Assembly (NCBI RefSeq): GCF_019400985.1 | Contig: NZ_WTFF01000014.1 | Coordinates: 1 to 50,188 of the forward strand | Reading direction: 5' to 3' | DNA from: Streptomyces bambusae | GTDB taxonomy: Bacteria > Actinomycetota > Actinomycetes > Streptomycetales > Streptomycetaceae | Length of the DNA: 50,188 nucleotides | Shown here: positions 17,494 through 25,171 of the stretch, piece by piece | Position numbering within the stretch: the first letter of the stretch is position 1 | Layout: each line of letters starts with the position of its first letter | Notes under the pieces: model-generated | Seen by the model: only the letters and a program-made list of their open reading frames with translations | Told to the model about the DNA's origin: nothing | Databases searched by the model: none | Program-made: the position numbers and the translations under genes

Positions 17494-18980
17494 ATGAGGA
17501 ACCACCGCTTCGTGGACATGATCCGCCGCCCCGCCGTCGAACAGCTGGCCGCCCTGGACCGGAAGGAGGTCTCCAGCCGGGAACTGGTCTCCCTGCACCT
17601 GGAGCGCGTCGCGGCGCACCCGGAGTACAACGCGGTGGTCACCCCCGACCCGGAAGGCGCCCTGGCCGCGGCCGCGGCGGCCGACGACCTGCGGGCCCGG
17701 AGCCGGGGCGGAGGCCGGGGCCGGGGCGGGGGCCGGGGCCAGGGAGGCGGGGCCGCCCTGCTCGGACTGCCCGTGACCGTCAAGGACGCGCTGGAGACCG
17801 CGGGACTGCGCACGACGTGCGGGGCGCGCGACCTCGCCGGGCACGTCCCGCAGCGGGACGCGGACGCCGTGGCCCGGCTCAGGGCGGCGGGCGCGGTGGT
17901 CCTCGGCAAGACCAACACCCCGCCGATGTGCCAGGACCTCCAGACCTCCAACGAGCTGTTCGGCACCACCCCCAACCCGCACGACTCCCGGCGGACGGCC
18001 GGCGGGTCCTCCGGCGGCTCGGCCGTAGCGGTCGCCGCTGCCTGAGCCCGCTCGACCTCGGCAGCGACCTGGGCGGCTCCCTGCGGCTGCCCGCCCACTA
18101 CTGCGGGGTCCACAGCCTGCGCACCACGTACGGCACCGTGCCGAACCGCGGGCACCTCCCCCGCCCGCCCGGCTGGCTCACCACCTCGGACATGCTCGCC
18201 CTCGGCCCGCTCGGCCGCAGCCCCGCCGACCTCGACCTCGCGCTCGGCGTCCTGGCCGGCCCGGCGCCCGAGGAGGCCGCGGCGTGGCGGCTGGAGCTGC
18301 CGGCACCGCGGCACGAGCGGCTCGGCGACCACCGGATCGGCCTGTGGGCGGACGACCCGTACTGCCCGGTGGACGAGGCCACCCGCGCCCTGCTGGAGCA
18401 GGTCGCCGGGGTCCTGCACGCCGCCGGCTGCGCCGTCGACGCCGCGACCCGCCCGGTCGGCATGGCCGAGTCCGACCGGCTCTTCCAGTCCCTGATGTTC
18501 GCGGGCGGCTCGGCCGGCGCCGGCGAGGAGGCGTTCGCCGCCGAGGTCGAGGCGGCCGCCGCCCTGCCGGACGACACCGCCTCGCCGGCCGCGCCGTACC
18601 TGCGGGCCCGCACGATGCGGCACCGCGCCTGGCTGCTCGCCGCCGAGGAGAGGCGGCGGCTGCGCGAGCGCTGGACCGCGTACTTCGCCGGCCTCGACGT
18701 CCTCGTCACCCCGGCCGCGCCGACGGCCGCCGGGCCCGACCTGACGGGCGTACCCGTCGCCGAACGCCACATCACCGTGGACGGCGTACGCCGCAGCTAC
18801 TGGCAGCAGACGACCTGGCTGGGCCTCGCCGGCCTCGCCGGCCTCCCGGCGGCCACGGTCCCCCTGACCCGGACCCCGGACGGCCTGCCCCTGGGCATCC
18901 AGCTCATCGGCCCCCCGTACGCGGACCGCACCCTGACCCGCCTGGCAACCCTGCTCACCGGGGCCTTCGCGGAGCACTGA
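17494..18980 (+). pseudogene. amidase (amidase-signature family), interrupted by a frameshift near 18040
   Basis: Amidase-signature enzymes hydrolyse amides with a Ser-cisSer-Lys triad. The first part (frame from ATG 17494) carries the Lys in LPVTVKDALETAGL, then VVLGKTNTPPMCQDLQTSNE and RRTAGGSSGGSAVAVAAA, before a stop at 18043-18045. The second part continues in another frame with LSPLDLGSDLGGSLRLPAHY (the catalytic Ser), CGVHSLRTTYGTVP, and ends LPLGIQLIGPPYADRTLTRL. The two halves join exactly if one G is restored near 18040 (GCTGCCTGAG against expected GCTGGCCTGAG). No other damage is visible, so either the loss is recent or this is a sequencing error. A Gly/Arg-rich low-complexity insert (RGGGRGRGGGRGQGG) precedes the Lys motif. 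Confidence 0.88.
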
Positions 18981-18990
18981 GCAGGCCGGC

Positions 18991-19030
18991 CGCCGCTGCC
19001 GGGGCTCCCGCCGCCGCTGCCGGGGCTCCC
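18991..19030. repeat. 19-bp direct repeat, period 21
   Basis: CGCCGCTGCCGGGGCTCCC occurs at 18991 and 19012, between the convergent amidase and HxlR genes. It can also fold into hairpins and may aid termination. Confidence 0.7.
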
Positions 19031-19034
19031 CGGC

Positions 19035-19421
19035 CTACGGTCGGCCGAAGCGGTCCTGGGCCGATATGACGGCGTCCCCGTGGACCGCCGCCCAGGCGCC
19101 CATCGCGCGGATCGGGCCGATCAGCGCGCTGCCGGCCTCGGTGAGGGTGTAGTCGACGCGGGGCGGCGCCTCGGCGTAACGGCGGCGTTCCACCAGGCCG
19201 TTGTACTCGAGCCGGCGCAGTGCCTGGTTGAGCACCTTGGGGCTGATCCCCCCGATCCGGTCCAGCATGGCCCGCGGCCGCATCGGGCCGCTCTCGCCGA
19301 GGACGAAGACCACCACGCTGTCCCAGCGGTTGGCCAGCACCTCGAAGGCGATCCGGGCCCGGCAGTCCGCCGCGAACACGTCCCCCGCCATGTCGGCCAC
19401 GTCGTCGTCCGGCTGTTCCAT
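19035..19421 (-). CDS. HxlR-family winged-helix regulator
   Basis: The 128-residue protein has the HxlR pattern FEVLANRWDSVVVFVLGE, RPRAMLDRIGGISPKVLNQA, LRRLEYNGLVERRRYAEAPP and RVDYTLTEAGSALIGPIRAM. An upstream Cys (FAADCRARI) sits where redox- or electrophile-sensing HxlR members carry theirs. The ATG at 19421 follows AGGA. It is divergent from an NADP-binding reductase gene 104 bp away, and the shared gap contains ACCACGTGGT, so it probably represses that gene in response to a reactive metabolite. Confidence 0.88.
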   Translation of the reverse strand: MEQPDDDVADMAGDVFAADCRARIAFEVLANRWDSVVVFVLGESGPMRPRAMLDRIGGISPKVLNQALRRLEYNGLVERRRYAEAPPRVDYTLTEAGSALIGPIRAMGAWAAVHGDAVISAQDRFGRP

Positions 19422-19447
19422 GGGGACATCCTGTCCCGTCGATGCCT

Positions 19448-19457
19448 ACCACGTGGT
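19448..19457. promoter_or_regulatory. palindrome ACCACGTGGT, candidate HxlR operator
   Basis: A perfect 10-bp palindrome in the 104-bp gap between the divergent HxlR regulator and reductase genes. Assignment as operator is inference from position. Confidence 0.4.
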
Positions 19458-19525
19458 GTCCATCGGCCCTCCTAGCGTCCGTCGGAGCACGGCATCCGCA
19501 CCACGACGTGAACAGGAGCAAGGCG

Positions 19526-20191
19526 ATGCGCATAGGCATTCTCGGTACGGGCGCCATGGCGGCGGCGCTGGGCGGGGCATGGGTACGGGCCGGGCACCAG
19601 GTCCTGGTCGGCGGGCGGGACGCCGCGGCCGCCGCCAGGTCGGCGGCCGGCGCCGGGGCCGCCGGGCACGGCAGCCTCGCCGAAGCGGCGCGGTACGGCG
19701 AGGCGGTGCTCGTCGCCGTACCCGCCGACATCGCGCCGGCGCTGGCCGCGGAACTGGCCCCGGCCCTGGCCGGCCGTACCGTGCTCGACTGCACGGTGCC
19801 GATGGCTCCCGGAGCCGGCGGACCGGCGCTGACCACGACGGGCGGTACGGACTCGGTCGCCGCCCGGATGGCGGCCGCCGCCCCCGACGCGCGGATCGCC
19901 AAGGTGTTCGGCATCTGCCACGAGAGCATCTGGACCCTGCCCGGGCCGGCCTTCGAAGGGGCGCCGCTGGCGGTGCCCTTCTGCACGGACAGCCCGCTCG
20001 CCGCCGAGCTGGTGGCCGAGCTGATCACATCGATGGGTCGCGCCCCGCTGGCCTGCGGAGGCCTGGACCGCGCGGCGCTGCTCGAAGCGGCGGCAGTCTT
20101 CGCGGTCGGTATCTGGTGGTCCGGAGCAGAGGCCCGGCACGCCTTCCCCGCCCCCGCCCTCGCCCCGGGCGCGACCGACGACGAGCCGTAG
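19526..20191 (+). CDS. NADP-binding reductase, F420:NADPH oxidoreductase-like
   Basis: The 221-residue protein starts MRIGILGTGAMAAALGGAWV, a Rossmann G-x-G-x-x-x motif at the very N-terminus. It then has HQVLVGGRDAAAAARSA, VLVAVPADIAPALAAELAP, VLDCTVPMAPG and KVFGICHESIW. The arrangement fits the F420-dependent NADP reductase/pyrroline-5-carboxylate reductase-like superfamily. AGGAG lies 8 nt before the ATG at 19526. It is probably a cytoplasmic oxidoreductase regulated by the divergent HxlR protein. Substrate unknown; F420 use is only suggested. Confidence 0.8.
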   Translation: MRIGILGTGAMAAALGGAWVRAGHQVLVGGRDAAAAARSAAGAGAAGHGSLAEAARYGEAVLVAVPADIAPALAAELAPALAGRTVLDCTVPMAPGAGGPALTTTGGTDSVAARMAAAAPDARIAKVFGICHESIWTLPGPAFEGAPLAVPFCTDSPLAAELVAELITSMGRAPLACGGLDRAALLEAAAVFAVGIWWSGAEARHAFPAPALAPGATDDEP

Positions 20192-20250
20192 CCGCAGCCC
20201 ACCTGCCACCTGCTGCGGCCGGACGCCACCCTCCGCCGGGCCGACATACG

Positions 20251-20287
20251 ACGAAGGTCCCGGCCGCTGGGCGGTCGGGTCCTTCGT
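20251..20287 (-). terminator. terminator hairpin beside att copy 1
   Basis: ACGAAGG-T-CCCGGCCGC pairs imperfectly with GCGGTCGGGTCCTTCGT. The same kind of hairpin lies at the same distance from all three tRNA-Ser(GGA) 3'-end copies. Here it is probably the original chromosomal terminator of that tRNA. Confidence 0.75.
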
Positions 20288-20305
20288 TTCGGCTGGTCAG
20301 CCGTG

Positions 20306-20359
20306 GCGGAGGATACGAGATTCGAACTCGTGAGGGGTTGCCCCCAACACACTTTCCAA
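20306..20359. repeat. attachment-site copy 1 (tRNA-Ser(GGA) 3' fragment)
   Basis: This 54-bp copy of the tRNA-Ser(GGA) 3' half runs from the acceptor end through the T-arm and variable arm to the anticodon loop (TTTCCAA). It differs from the intact tRNA at one internal base (ACACA for ACACG). The 5' half is missing; the sequence continues AATGTTCGTACG, as does copy 2. This marks the left end of element 1. Confidence 0.92.
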
Positions 20360-20455
20360 ATGTTCGTACGGGGGTCCGGCGGGGGTCGTAGTAGTCCTGA
20401 CCTGCGGCGGAGCGTTCAGACCGGCCCCGCCCGAACAGCCCCGGACGGGGGTGAA

Positions 20456-20475
20456 TGAGACCAGAGCTGAGACCA
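20456..20475. repeat. left arm-type site of element 1
   Basis: Two TGAGACCA copies with a 12-bp period (20456, 20468) lie 97 bp inside the core end, the same distance as the matching pair in element 2. Confidence 0.7.
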
Positions 20476-20574
20476 GGCAGCCTGGGTTCGGCGGGATCCA
20501 GCCTGCGGGACGGTCGGCCAGCCTAGGCTGTCCTCAGGTATGGGCCCGCGGACCGTTTCGTGGAGGAACCGATC

Positions 20575-20850
20575 ATGAGTACTGCCCCGAACCTCCCGCT
20601 CCCACCCCGTCGGCCCGAAGACCCGCATCCGCTGCGCACCATCCGGGAGATCCGGGAGTCCTTGCCTGAGTACCAGCTCGGGCATTTCGACGCCGAACTC
20701 GCCGATACCGACATCGACGCACTGCCGGAGATGCTTCACCGCTGGGCCACCCTCGGCAGTGACGGGTTTCTTGAGCGGCTTACGTCAGCCCCGTTCGAGG
20801 GTCTGGAGTTCGGGCAGCGCTCGTACGATGACGCGGCGGGTGGCGAGTGA
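20575..20850 (+). CDS. putative antitoxin of a VapBC-type pair, 91 aa
   Basis: The product starts MSTAPNLPLPPRRPEDPHPL and continues RTIREIRESLPEYQLGHFDA, ELADTDIDALPEMLHRWATL. It is acidic and helical with no classical ribbon-helix-helix visible, so the antitoxin call comes from genetics. It precedes a PIN-domain toxin gene, overlaps it by 4 bp (GTGA), and has GGAGG 8 nt before its own ATG. Such small acidic proteins commonly bind and block VapC toxins and repress the operon. It is the first gene inside the left end of element 1. Confidence 0.65.
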   Translation: MSTAPNLPLPPRRPEDPHPLRTIREIRESLPEYQLGHFDAELADTDIDALPEMLHRWATLGSDGFLERLTSAPFEGLEFGQRSYDDAAGGE

Positions 20851-21275
20851 TCCATCTTCTCGACACCAACGTGGTCGCCGAGATCACTACTCGGCCGAAG
20901 CCCGCTCCGGCTGTTGTCGCCTGGGCCCGTTCGGTCCCGGCCACCGGTGTCTACCTGAGTGTCATCACGATCGCGGAGATCGAGGCGGGCATCGCGGAGA
21001 CACCGGACCTGGTGCGGCGTGCGGCTTTCGAGCGGGCGCTCGACGACATCCGCGATGACTACAGCGACCGGATCGCGGTCATCGGAGAACGGGAGGCCCT
21101 TGCCTACCTTGCCCTTCATCGGAAGCTGAAGAGCGCCGGGACCAGCATCGATCCACCGGATGCACTGATCGCCGCCACCGCCTTGGCGAACGGGTGGACT
21201 CTGGTGAGCCGGAACGTCAAGCACCTGGCCCGGACCGGCGCGCTCTTGCTCAACCCGTGGGAGTACGCGGGCTGA
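20847..21275 (+). CDS. PIN-domain ribonuclease toxin (VapC/FitB type)
   Basis: The 142-residue protein starts MIHLLDTNVVAEITTRPKPA. PIN acidic residues are visible as Asp6 (LLDTN), Glu44 (ITIAEIEAGIA) and Asp105 (PPDALIAATAL), with the C-terminal LVSRNVKHLARTG supplying the conserved polar residues. The family cleaves RNA, often initiator tRNA or rRNA. The GTG start overlaps the antitoxin stop. Its stop overlaps the convergent HNH gene by 26 bp. The pair probably stabilises the small island, or guards the chromosome against its loss. Confidence 0.88.
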   Translation: MIHLLDTNVVAEITTRPKPAPAVVAWARSVPATGVYLSVITIAEIEAGIAETPDLVRRAAFERALDDIRDDYSDRIAVIGEREALAYLALHRKLKSAGTSIDPPDALIAATALANGWTLVSRNVKHLARTGALLLNPWEYAG

Positions 21276-22209
21276 GCTGAGAACGGGTGTGCGAGGCCTC
21301 TTTCGGTCTGGCTCGGGGAAGATCCGAGCCAGGGCGCGGGGTGCCGTGGAACACCTGGCTGGTGTGCCAAGAGCGGTGGTGCGTCGCCACCGGGTGGACG
21401 CCCGGCTGTGGGCCGATGAGAGGGCGGCCTGCGAGAGCTATGACGTGCTCGCGGGCCGCGGGGCTGTGCCCGACGAAGCGCTGTGAGACGAGGATGCGGT
21501 GGCCGTCACCCACACCGAGGACGCCCTTGTCGAAGAGCTTGTGGTGCAGTGAGCACAGACAAAGGCCGTTGTCGACGTCATCCGGGCCGCCGAACGCCCA
21601 CCAGCGCACGTGCGCGGCCTCCAGTCCGACCGGCACCGCCCCGATCCGGCCGTCGTAACCGCAGAAGGCGCACTGGTACTCGTAAGCCGTCAGCACCAGC
21701 TCCCGCATCCGCCGGTCCCTCGACCGCCGCGCTGACGACGGCCGGCCGGTCTCCGCTGGCTCCAGCTCCAGTCCGATCGCTTCGCACAGTTCGCCGTGCA
21801 GGGAGGGTGGGAAGTGCAGGTCGAGCAGTACGCGCGCCATCCGGCCTAGCAGCGACGGCTCCCGCCGCAGTGCCGTCCGCAGCTCTGGCGCCAGCCGCCC
21901 CGCAGCCCCGGTCGCCCGCAGCTCGCGCACCCCGCTGCCAGGACTGCCGAGTCCGTCATGGGTGCGCACTTCCCAGACTCCGTCGCTGGCCAGATGATGG
22001 AAGGGGTAGGCGGGCGTCGTCTTGTTGGGCGGACCGTACTCGGCCAGCAGCCGCTTCAGCTCCTCTTCCACCGCGCTGTAGATCAGCTCGCCGTCGGCAT
22101 CCTGTTGAAACCGGCTGAGGGCGTACAGGAAGAGCAGCGGCTTGTGGGGAGCGCGAGCCCCGCCCTTGGTCCACTGCCGCAGTGTCGCGGTCCGCTCCAG
22201 CCAGTCCAT
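21250..22209 (-). CDS. phosphorothioated-DNA-binding type IV restriction endonuclease (SprMcrA-like)
   Basis: The 319-residue protein starts MDWLERTATLRQWTKGGARA and has an N-terminal domain (1-160) like the sulfur-binding domain of SprMcrA/ScoMcrA (PHKPLLFLYALSRFQQDADG, TTPAYPFHHLASDGVWEVRT). The C-terminal HNH nuclease (170-250) shows zinc cysteines Cys180/Cys183, EAAHVRWWAFGGPDDVDNGL with His200 and Asn214, and CSLHHKLFDKGVLG. These enzymes cut DNA whose backbone carries Dnd phosphorothioates, excluding modified foreign DNA. The resemblance is from memory of the family. About 30 extra residues at the C-terminus (after HTSQVFHG) extend past the usual end, into the vapC overlap. Confidence 0.85.
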   Translation of the reverse strand: MDWLERTATLRQWTKGGARAPHKPLLFLYALSRFQQDADGELIYSAVEEELKRLLAEYGPPNKTTPAYPFHHLASDGVWEVRTHDGLGSPGSGVRELRATGAAGRLAPELRTALRREPSLLGRMARVLLDLHFPPSLHGELCEAIGLELEPAETGRPSSARRSRDRRMRELVLTAYEYQCAFCGYDGRIGAVPVGLEAAHVRWWAFGGPDDVDNGLCLCSLHHKLFDKGVLGVGDGHRILVSQRFVGHSPAAREHVIALAGRPLIGPQPGVHPVATHHRSWHTSQVFHGTPRPGSDLPRARPKEASHTRSQLSPRTPTG

Positions 22210-22312
22210 GACCGGCGATCGTAGTGACCGCCGATCCGGACGTGCACGCACTTGTGTCTGAGGCCTTACCGGCATGGTTGTGGATGATTTGTAGGTGAAT
22301 GCCCGAAGTAAA

Positions 22313-22332
22313 TGAGACCAAAGCTGAGACTG
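22313..22332. repeat. right arm-type site of element 1
   Basis: TGAGACCA (22313) and TGAGACTG (22325) have the same 12-bp period as the left pair. They end 64 bp before att copy 2. Confidence 0.7.
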
Positions 22333-22340
22333 GGCGCACG

Positions 22341-22377
22341 ACGAAGGCCCCGACCGCATTGCGGTCGGGGCCTTCGT
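22341..22377. terminator. terminator hairpin at the element 1 / element 2 junction
   Basis: A perfect 17-bp stem ACGAAGGCCCCGACCGC with its complement around ATT, 18 bp left of att copy 2. It is equivalent to the hairpins beside the other two att copies. Confidence 0.85.
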
Positions 22378-22395
22378 TTCGCCTGATCAGGCGGC

Positions 22396-22450
22396 TGCGG
22401 AGGATACGAGATTCGAACTCGTGAGGGGTTGCCCCCAACACGCTTTCCAA
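22396..22450. repeat. attachment-site copy 2 (tRNA-Ser(GGA) 3' fragment)
   Basis: This 55-bp segment is identical to the 3' half of the intact tRNA-Ser(GGA) at 48622-48676, ending at TTTCCAA in the anticodon loop. It forms the junction between element 1 and element 2. Confidence 0.95.
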
Positions 22451-22546
22451 ATGTTCGTACGCCCGTCCGGCGGGGGTCGTACCCGTCCTGACCTGCGGTG
22501 CAGCAGAGCGGCTTCCACCTGGCGAACGACCCTGGACAGGGGTGAA

Positions 22547-22566
22547 TGCAACCAGAACTGCAACCA
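22547..22566. repeat. left arm-type site of element 2
   Basis: TGCAACCA at 22547 and 22559, 12-bp period, starting 97 bp after the att core end. Confidence 0.7.
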
Positions 22567-22585
22567 GGACTCCGCATAGTCGGTA

Positions 22586-23965
22586 CTACGGGCGGCGACC
22601 ACGCGGCCAGGCGTTGGCGGCCTCCTCAGCTGGATGTCGCTGTAGCCATTTGCGTGCGGCCTCGTCGCTGAAGCCGTGTGACCGGAGGACTTCACGGGCG
22701 AGTGCTCGCACTTCGCGCGCCTTGTCTACGAGGTTCAGGTGGGCCTTCATACGTGCCACCACGTCGTCGTAGTCGTACTCATAGCGGCCGTTGACCCTCT
22801 GAGCGAACAGCGGCAGGAGTTTGTAGTAGCGACGTTCGCTGATGCCGACTTGTGTCCACGGGTACCGGTCCGGCGCCTCGCTCTTCCGGTATTGCATGAC
22901 CGCGATGCTCGCCTTCCGGCGCACGTACCGACGAGTCGCCTCCGCGCCCTGCGCCGGATCGAAGCCGGGGTGGATCAGTTGTTCTAGGAGTGTTGCGGCC
23001 GCAGCAGCTCTGTCTGGGGCGCGGGTCTCACGCTGGATGCGATCGACCTGCCGTGGGTACGCCATCGCGACGGCGTTCGTCAGCGCCGGCTCGTCGCCCC
23101 TGATGTAGCCGTGCCAGTAGGCCTTCAAGACCACCTGGCACGCGATCTCGTGAGAGGTCGAGACGGGGTCGAGGGTGATGGTCGGTATGCCGTGGCCATG
23201 GATAGCCTTCGCAAGCCTCCTCCACGGGCGATCGACAGGACGCTGAACCTGCTCGGTCCAGATGCGTGCTGTGAATGCCCAGTCTGCGGGGTGCCGCGTC
23301 ATTGGGACCACGACGAGGATGGCCTCGGTGGCTGCCAGCGGCGGGACCTGTCCGCTGCTATTCGCCTTGTCCAGCAGCAGCTCGTAGAGCCGTCCGTCGT
23401 CCTCGGTCTCGTTCGTCACCCAAACGAGACGCCGGGCGATTTGGATCCACCATCCGTCGACAACGACCCCGAGGATCGGGACGTAAAAGCGAACGGCAGG
23501 GTCCATGATGCGGCCAAAGAGATCTTTTCTCTGCTCGTGGTCCACGGAAGTGCCCAGCCAATGGAGGACATGCTCCGCCGACAGGCGCCCCGTCTGCGAT
23601 GCTCCGGCGGCGAGTTGGCCAGCAATCCAGAGTGCGTCAGCCGCACGCGCGGCACTGGGGACAGGGCTAGCCAAGGGCGAGACCTGCAGGACGTTCGCAA
23701 TCTCGCCGTTCACCGGGTCAGGGACCTCCCACGCATCCGCCCCTGGCTCCATCGAGCCGACCTGCATGTCTGGGATGTCTACGAAGGGCAAGCCGTTGGG
23801 CTCTATGACTGAGGTCGCTCGGCGCAGCGGCTGGAAGCTGCGGCCCGAGAGAACATCAATCTCGCGGCCGGCGTGGACGAGCATGTCCGTCAGTACCTGG
23901 CGGTCTGGGCTACCGCCGATCAGCTTCATGGCCTCGTCGACAAGACTCTCAGACCAATGTCCCAT
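22586..23965 (-). CDS. protein of unknown function at the element left end, 459 aa
   Basis: I do not recognise a family. The protein starts MGHWSESLVDEAMKLIGGSP and is soluble. Its central block contains FYVPILGVVVDGWWIQIARR and ILVVVPMTRHPADWAFTARI. The C-terminal block (VGISERRYYKLLPLFAQRVN, YDYDDVVARMKAHLNL) reads like a helix-turn-helix followed by helical bundles. The ATG at 23965 sits 6 nt after the -10-like box TATACT, consistent with a leaderless transcript; the open frame extends upstream but without ribosome sites. It is divergent from two small genes. The position beside the attachment site makes it accessory cargo; a defence or maintenance role is only a guess. Confidence 0.6.
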   Translation of the reverse strand: MGHWSESLVDEAMKLIGGSPDRQVLTDMLVHAGREIDVLSGRSFQPLRRATSVIEPNGLPFVDIPDMQVGSMEPGADAWEVPDPVNGEIANVLQVSPLASPVPSAARAADALWIAGQLAAGASQTGRLSAEHVLHWLGTSVDHEQRKDLFGRIMDPAVRFYVPILGVVVDGWWIQIARRLVWVTNETEDDGRLYELLLDKANSSGQVPPLAATEAILVVVPMTRHPADWAFTARIWTEQVQRPVDRPWRRLAKAIHGHGIPTITLDPVSTSHEIACQVVLKAYWHGYIRGDEPALTNAVAMAYPRQVDRIQRETRAPDRAAAAATLLEQLIHPGFDPAQGAEATRRYVRRKASIAVMQYRKSEAPDRYPWTQVGISERRYYKLLPLFAQRVNGRYEYDYDDVVARMKAHLNLVDKAREVRALAREVLRSHGFSDEAARKWLQRHPAEEAANAWPRGRRP

Positions 23966-23971
23966 ACGGGC

Positions 23972-23977
23972 AGTATA
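23972..23977 (-). promoter_or_regulatory. -10 box TATACT of a leaderless promoter
   Basis: TATACT on the minus strand ends 6 nt before the ATG of the 459-aa gene. The same AT-rich bases (AGTATATGA on the plus strand) lie just before the small plus-strand gene, so the two promoters may overlap. Confidence 0.5.
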
Positions 23978-23984
23978 TGAGGGC

Positions 23985-24113
23985 ATGGAGAATGCAAACC
24001 CAAGTCTCATGCGAGGGCAATCGCACGAGTGGGCCCGCGGCCGCGAGGAGGAAGCCCGCAAGGAGCCGGCCCTCAAGGCCCGCAGGGCACGCAACAAGGA
24101 GGCGGCTCGATGA
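23985..24113 (+). CDS. small basic protein, 42 aa, coupled to the next gene
   Basis: The product MENANPSLMRGQSHEWARGR ends EPALKARRARNKEAAR and is highly charged and helical. The stop TGA overlaps the ATG of the next gene (ATGA), a sign of translational coupling and the main support for its reality. No ribosome site is obvious, and the ATG follows an AT-rich box by 5 nt, so it may be leaderless. Function unknown. Confidence 0.45.
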   Translation: MENANPSLMRGQSHEWARGREEEARKEPALKARRARNKEAAR

Positions 24114-24463
24114 GCTCACCGCTTCAGCAGCCGGCCGCCTCCCCCACGCCGTCCCCGCCCGGTCCGAACGGCCGGCGGATGCTGGGCGGGACCGTCCTCG
24201 GCGGCGGAGGCGCCATCGGTGCGCTCGCCTTTGTGGGGGCCCCATGGTGGGCGGTGGCCGTTGCCGTCGTCCTCACCATCACCGCGGCCTTCGGCATCCT
24301 CACCGCGTTGGTGCTTATGCCGTCGGACTCCGAGCACAAACGGGACCTGTGGCTGGCCGCTATGCGGTACCGCGACCGACGCTCCCAGCGTACCGAGCAG
24401 CGCAAGGTGCCCGCCTCGCGGAAGCCCCGGAAACACGCCCCCCAACGCGGATGCACCGAGTAG
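24110..24463 (+). CDS. two-helix membrane protein, 117 aa
   Basis: The product starts MSSPLQQPAASPTPSPPGPN. It has a Pro-rich cytosolic tail, then two adjacent hydrophobic helices (about 27-45 and 47-69: GAIGALAFVGAPWWAVAVAV, VLTITAAFGILTALVLM), and a basic C-terminal tail with RYRDRRSQRTEQRKVPASRK. AAGGAGG precedes the ATG at 24110. Small membrane proteins of this shape accompany plasmid transfer or spread genes of streptomycetes (Spd type), but similarity cannot be shown here. A strong terminator follows 20 bp after the stop. Confidence 0.65.
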   Translation: MSSPLQQPAASPTPSPPGPNGRRMLGGTVLGGGGAIGALAFVGAPWWAVAVAVVLTITAAFGILTALVLMPSDSEHKRDLWLAAMRYRDRRSQRTEQRKVPASRKPRKHAPQRGCTE

Positions 24464-24482
24464 GAGCCCGCACGGCATGAAG

Positions 24483-24527
24483 CCGGGTTCGGTCCGCAGC
24501 CCGGCGACAAGTGCGGGCCGAACCCGG
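24483..24527 (+). terminator. terminator after the small membrane-protein gene
   Basis: CCGGGTTCGG-T-CCGCA pairs with TGCGG-G-CCGAACCCGG around a 13-nt loop, followed by TTTC. It sits between the plus-strand small genes and the convergent SLATT gene. Confidence 0.85.
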
Positions 24528-24607
24528 TTTCATCATGACGCCACGTCAGGGGCAAGCCGTGGAGGGCGGCCTCGTGCTCCCACCCGCGACAGAACCTGTG
24601 ACGGACA

Positions 24608-25171
24608 TCAGGAGGCGCGAAGCGCTTCCGGGAGGAAACGGTCGATCTCTGAGCTGCTGAACGTCATGTCCTCGTCGATCTGCAGGGCTCGCTGCGCAGC
24701 ACGGTAGGCGCTACTCGACGTGTCCGGTGCCAGCCGGTAAACGTGGTTTAGCTTCTCGAGTAGCTCGTCTCTGCGGCGAGGTATGTCCACGGAGTGCGGG
24801 TCGGTCTGTATGTCGGTGAGCAGGTGCAGATACAGCTCCCGGATGTACCAGAGCTCCTTGGCGGCGGCACGGTGCTGCTCGGCGGCTTTCTCCGGAGTGA
24901 AGCTCAGCTGGAAGATGGTGAAGGCCAGGGCCAGGGCGGAGGCTCCACTACTGATGTAGAGAAGAAGCTGCTTGTTCGTGATCACCGAGGCGAGCAGCGT
25001 CCCGGACGTCAGCGTCACGAGGGTGATGTTGACCCACTTGGCCTTATCCGCTTTGGCGGCTTCAAGCTCACGGGCCTTTTCGTGGGCCTTGTGTGAGTAG
25101 ACGACGCGGCCGAAGGCTTCCCGGATCGCCTGTACGTTCGCCGTGTGCCCGGTGCCCTGGCTAGAACTCAT
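24608..25171 (-). CDS. SLATT-domain two-TM effector (CBASS)
   Basis: The 187-residue protein starts MSSSQGTGHTANVQAIREAF. It has a charged N-terminal helix, two transmembrane segments (about 46-64 WVNITLVTLTSGTLLASVI and 70-90 LLLYISSGASALALAFTIFQ), and a C-terminal helical domain with ELWYIRELYLHLLTDIQTDP and RRDELLEKLNHVYRL. This is the SLATT architecture, predicted to form membrane pores on sensing a cyclic nucleotide. GGGGAG lies 4 nt before the ATG. The start overlaps the end of the upstream nucleotidyltransferase gene by 11 bp. It would kill or arrest infected cells by depolarising the membrane. Confidence 0.85.
   Translation of the reverse strand: MSSSQGTGHTANVQAIREAFGRVVYSHKAHEKARELEAAKADKAKWVNITLVTLTSGTLLASVITNKQLLLYISSGASALALAFTIFQLSFTPEKAAEQHRAAAKELWYIRELYLHLLTDIQTDPHSVDIPRRRDELLEKLNHVYRLAPDTSSSAYRAAQRALQIDEDMTFSSSEIDRFLPEALRAS

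Larger units (their letters stand above)
20306..22450. mobile_element. element 1: 2.1-kb genomic island in tRNA-Ser(GGA), no integrase
   Basis: Bounded by att copies 1 and 2, with arm-type repeat pairs TGAGACCA-N4-TGAGAC at 20456 and 22313 just inside its ends. It contains a toxin-antitoxin pair and a type IV-like restriction enzyme but no recombinase, so movement would need help in trans. Left-end sequence beyond the core (to about 20407) resembles that of element 2, showing common descent. Confidence 0.8.

Noticed and set aside
20306..22450. Extra tRNA genes at 20306 and 22396
   Set aside because: Both contain only the 3' half of tRNA-Ser(GGA); the anticodon stem cannot close and no 5' half follows.
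22586..22980. Second integrase or recombinase at the element 2 left end
   Set aside because: The 459-aa protein lacks the R-HxxR-Y set of tyrosine recombinases and the Ser/Arg pattern of serine recombinases.
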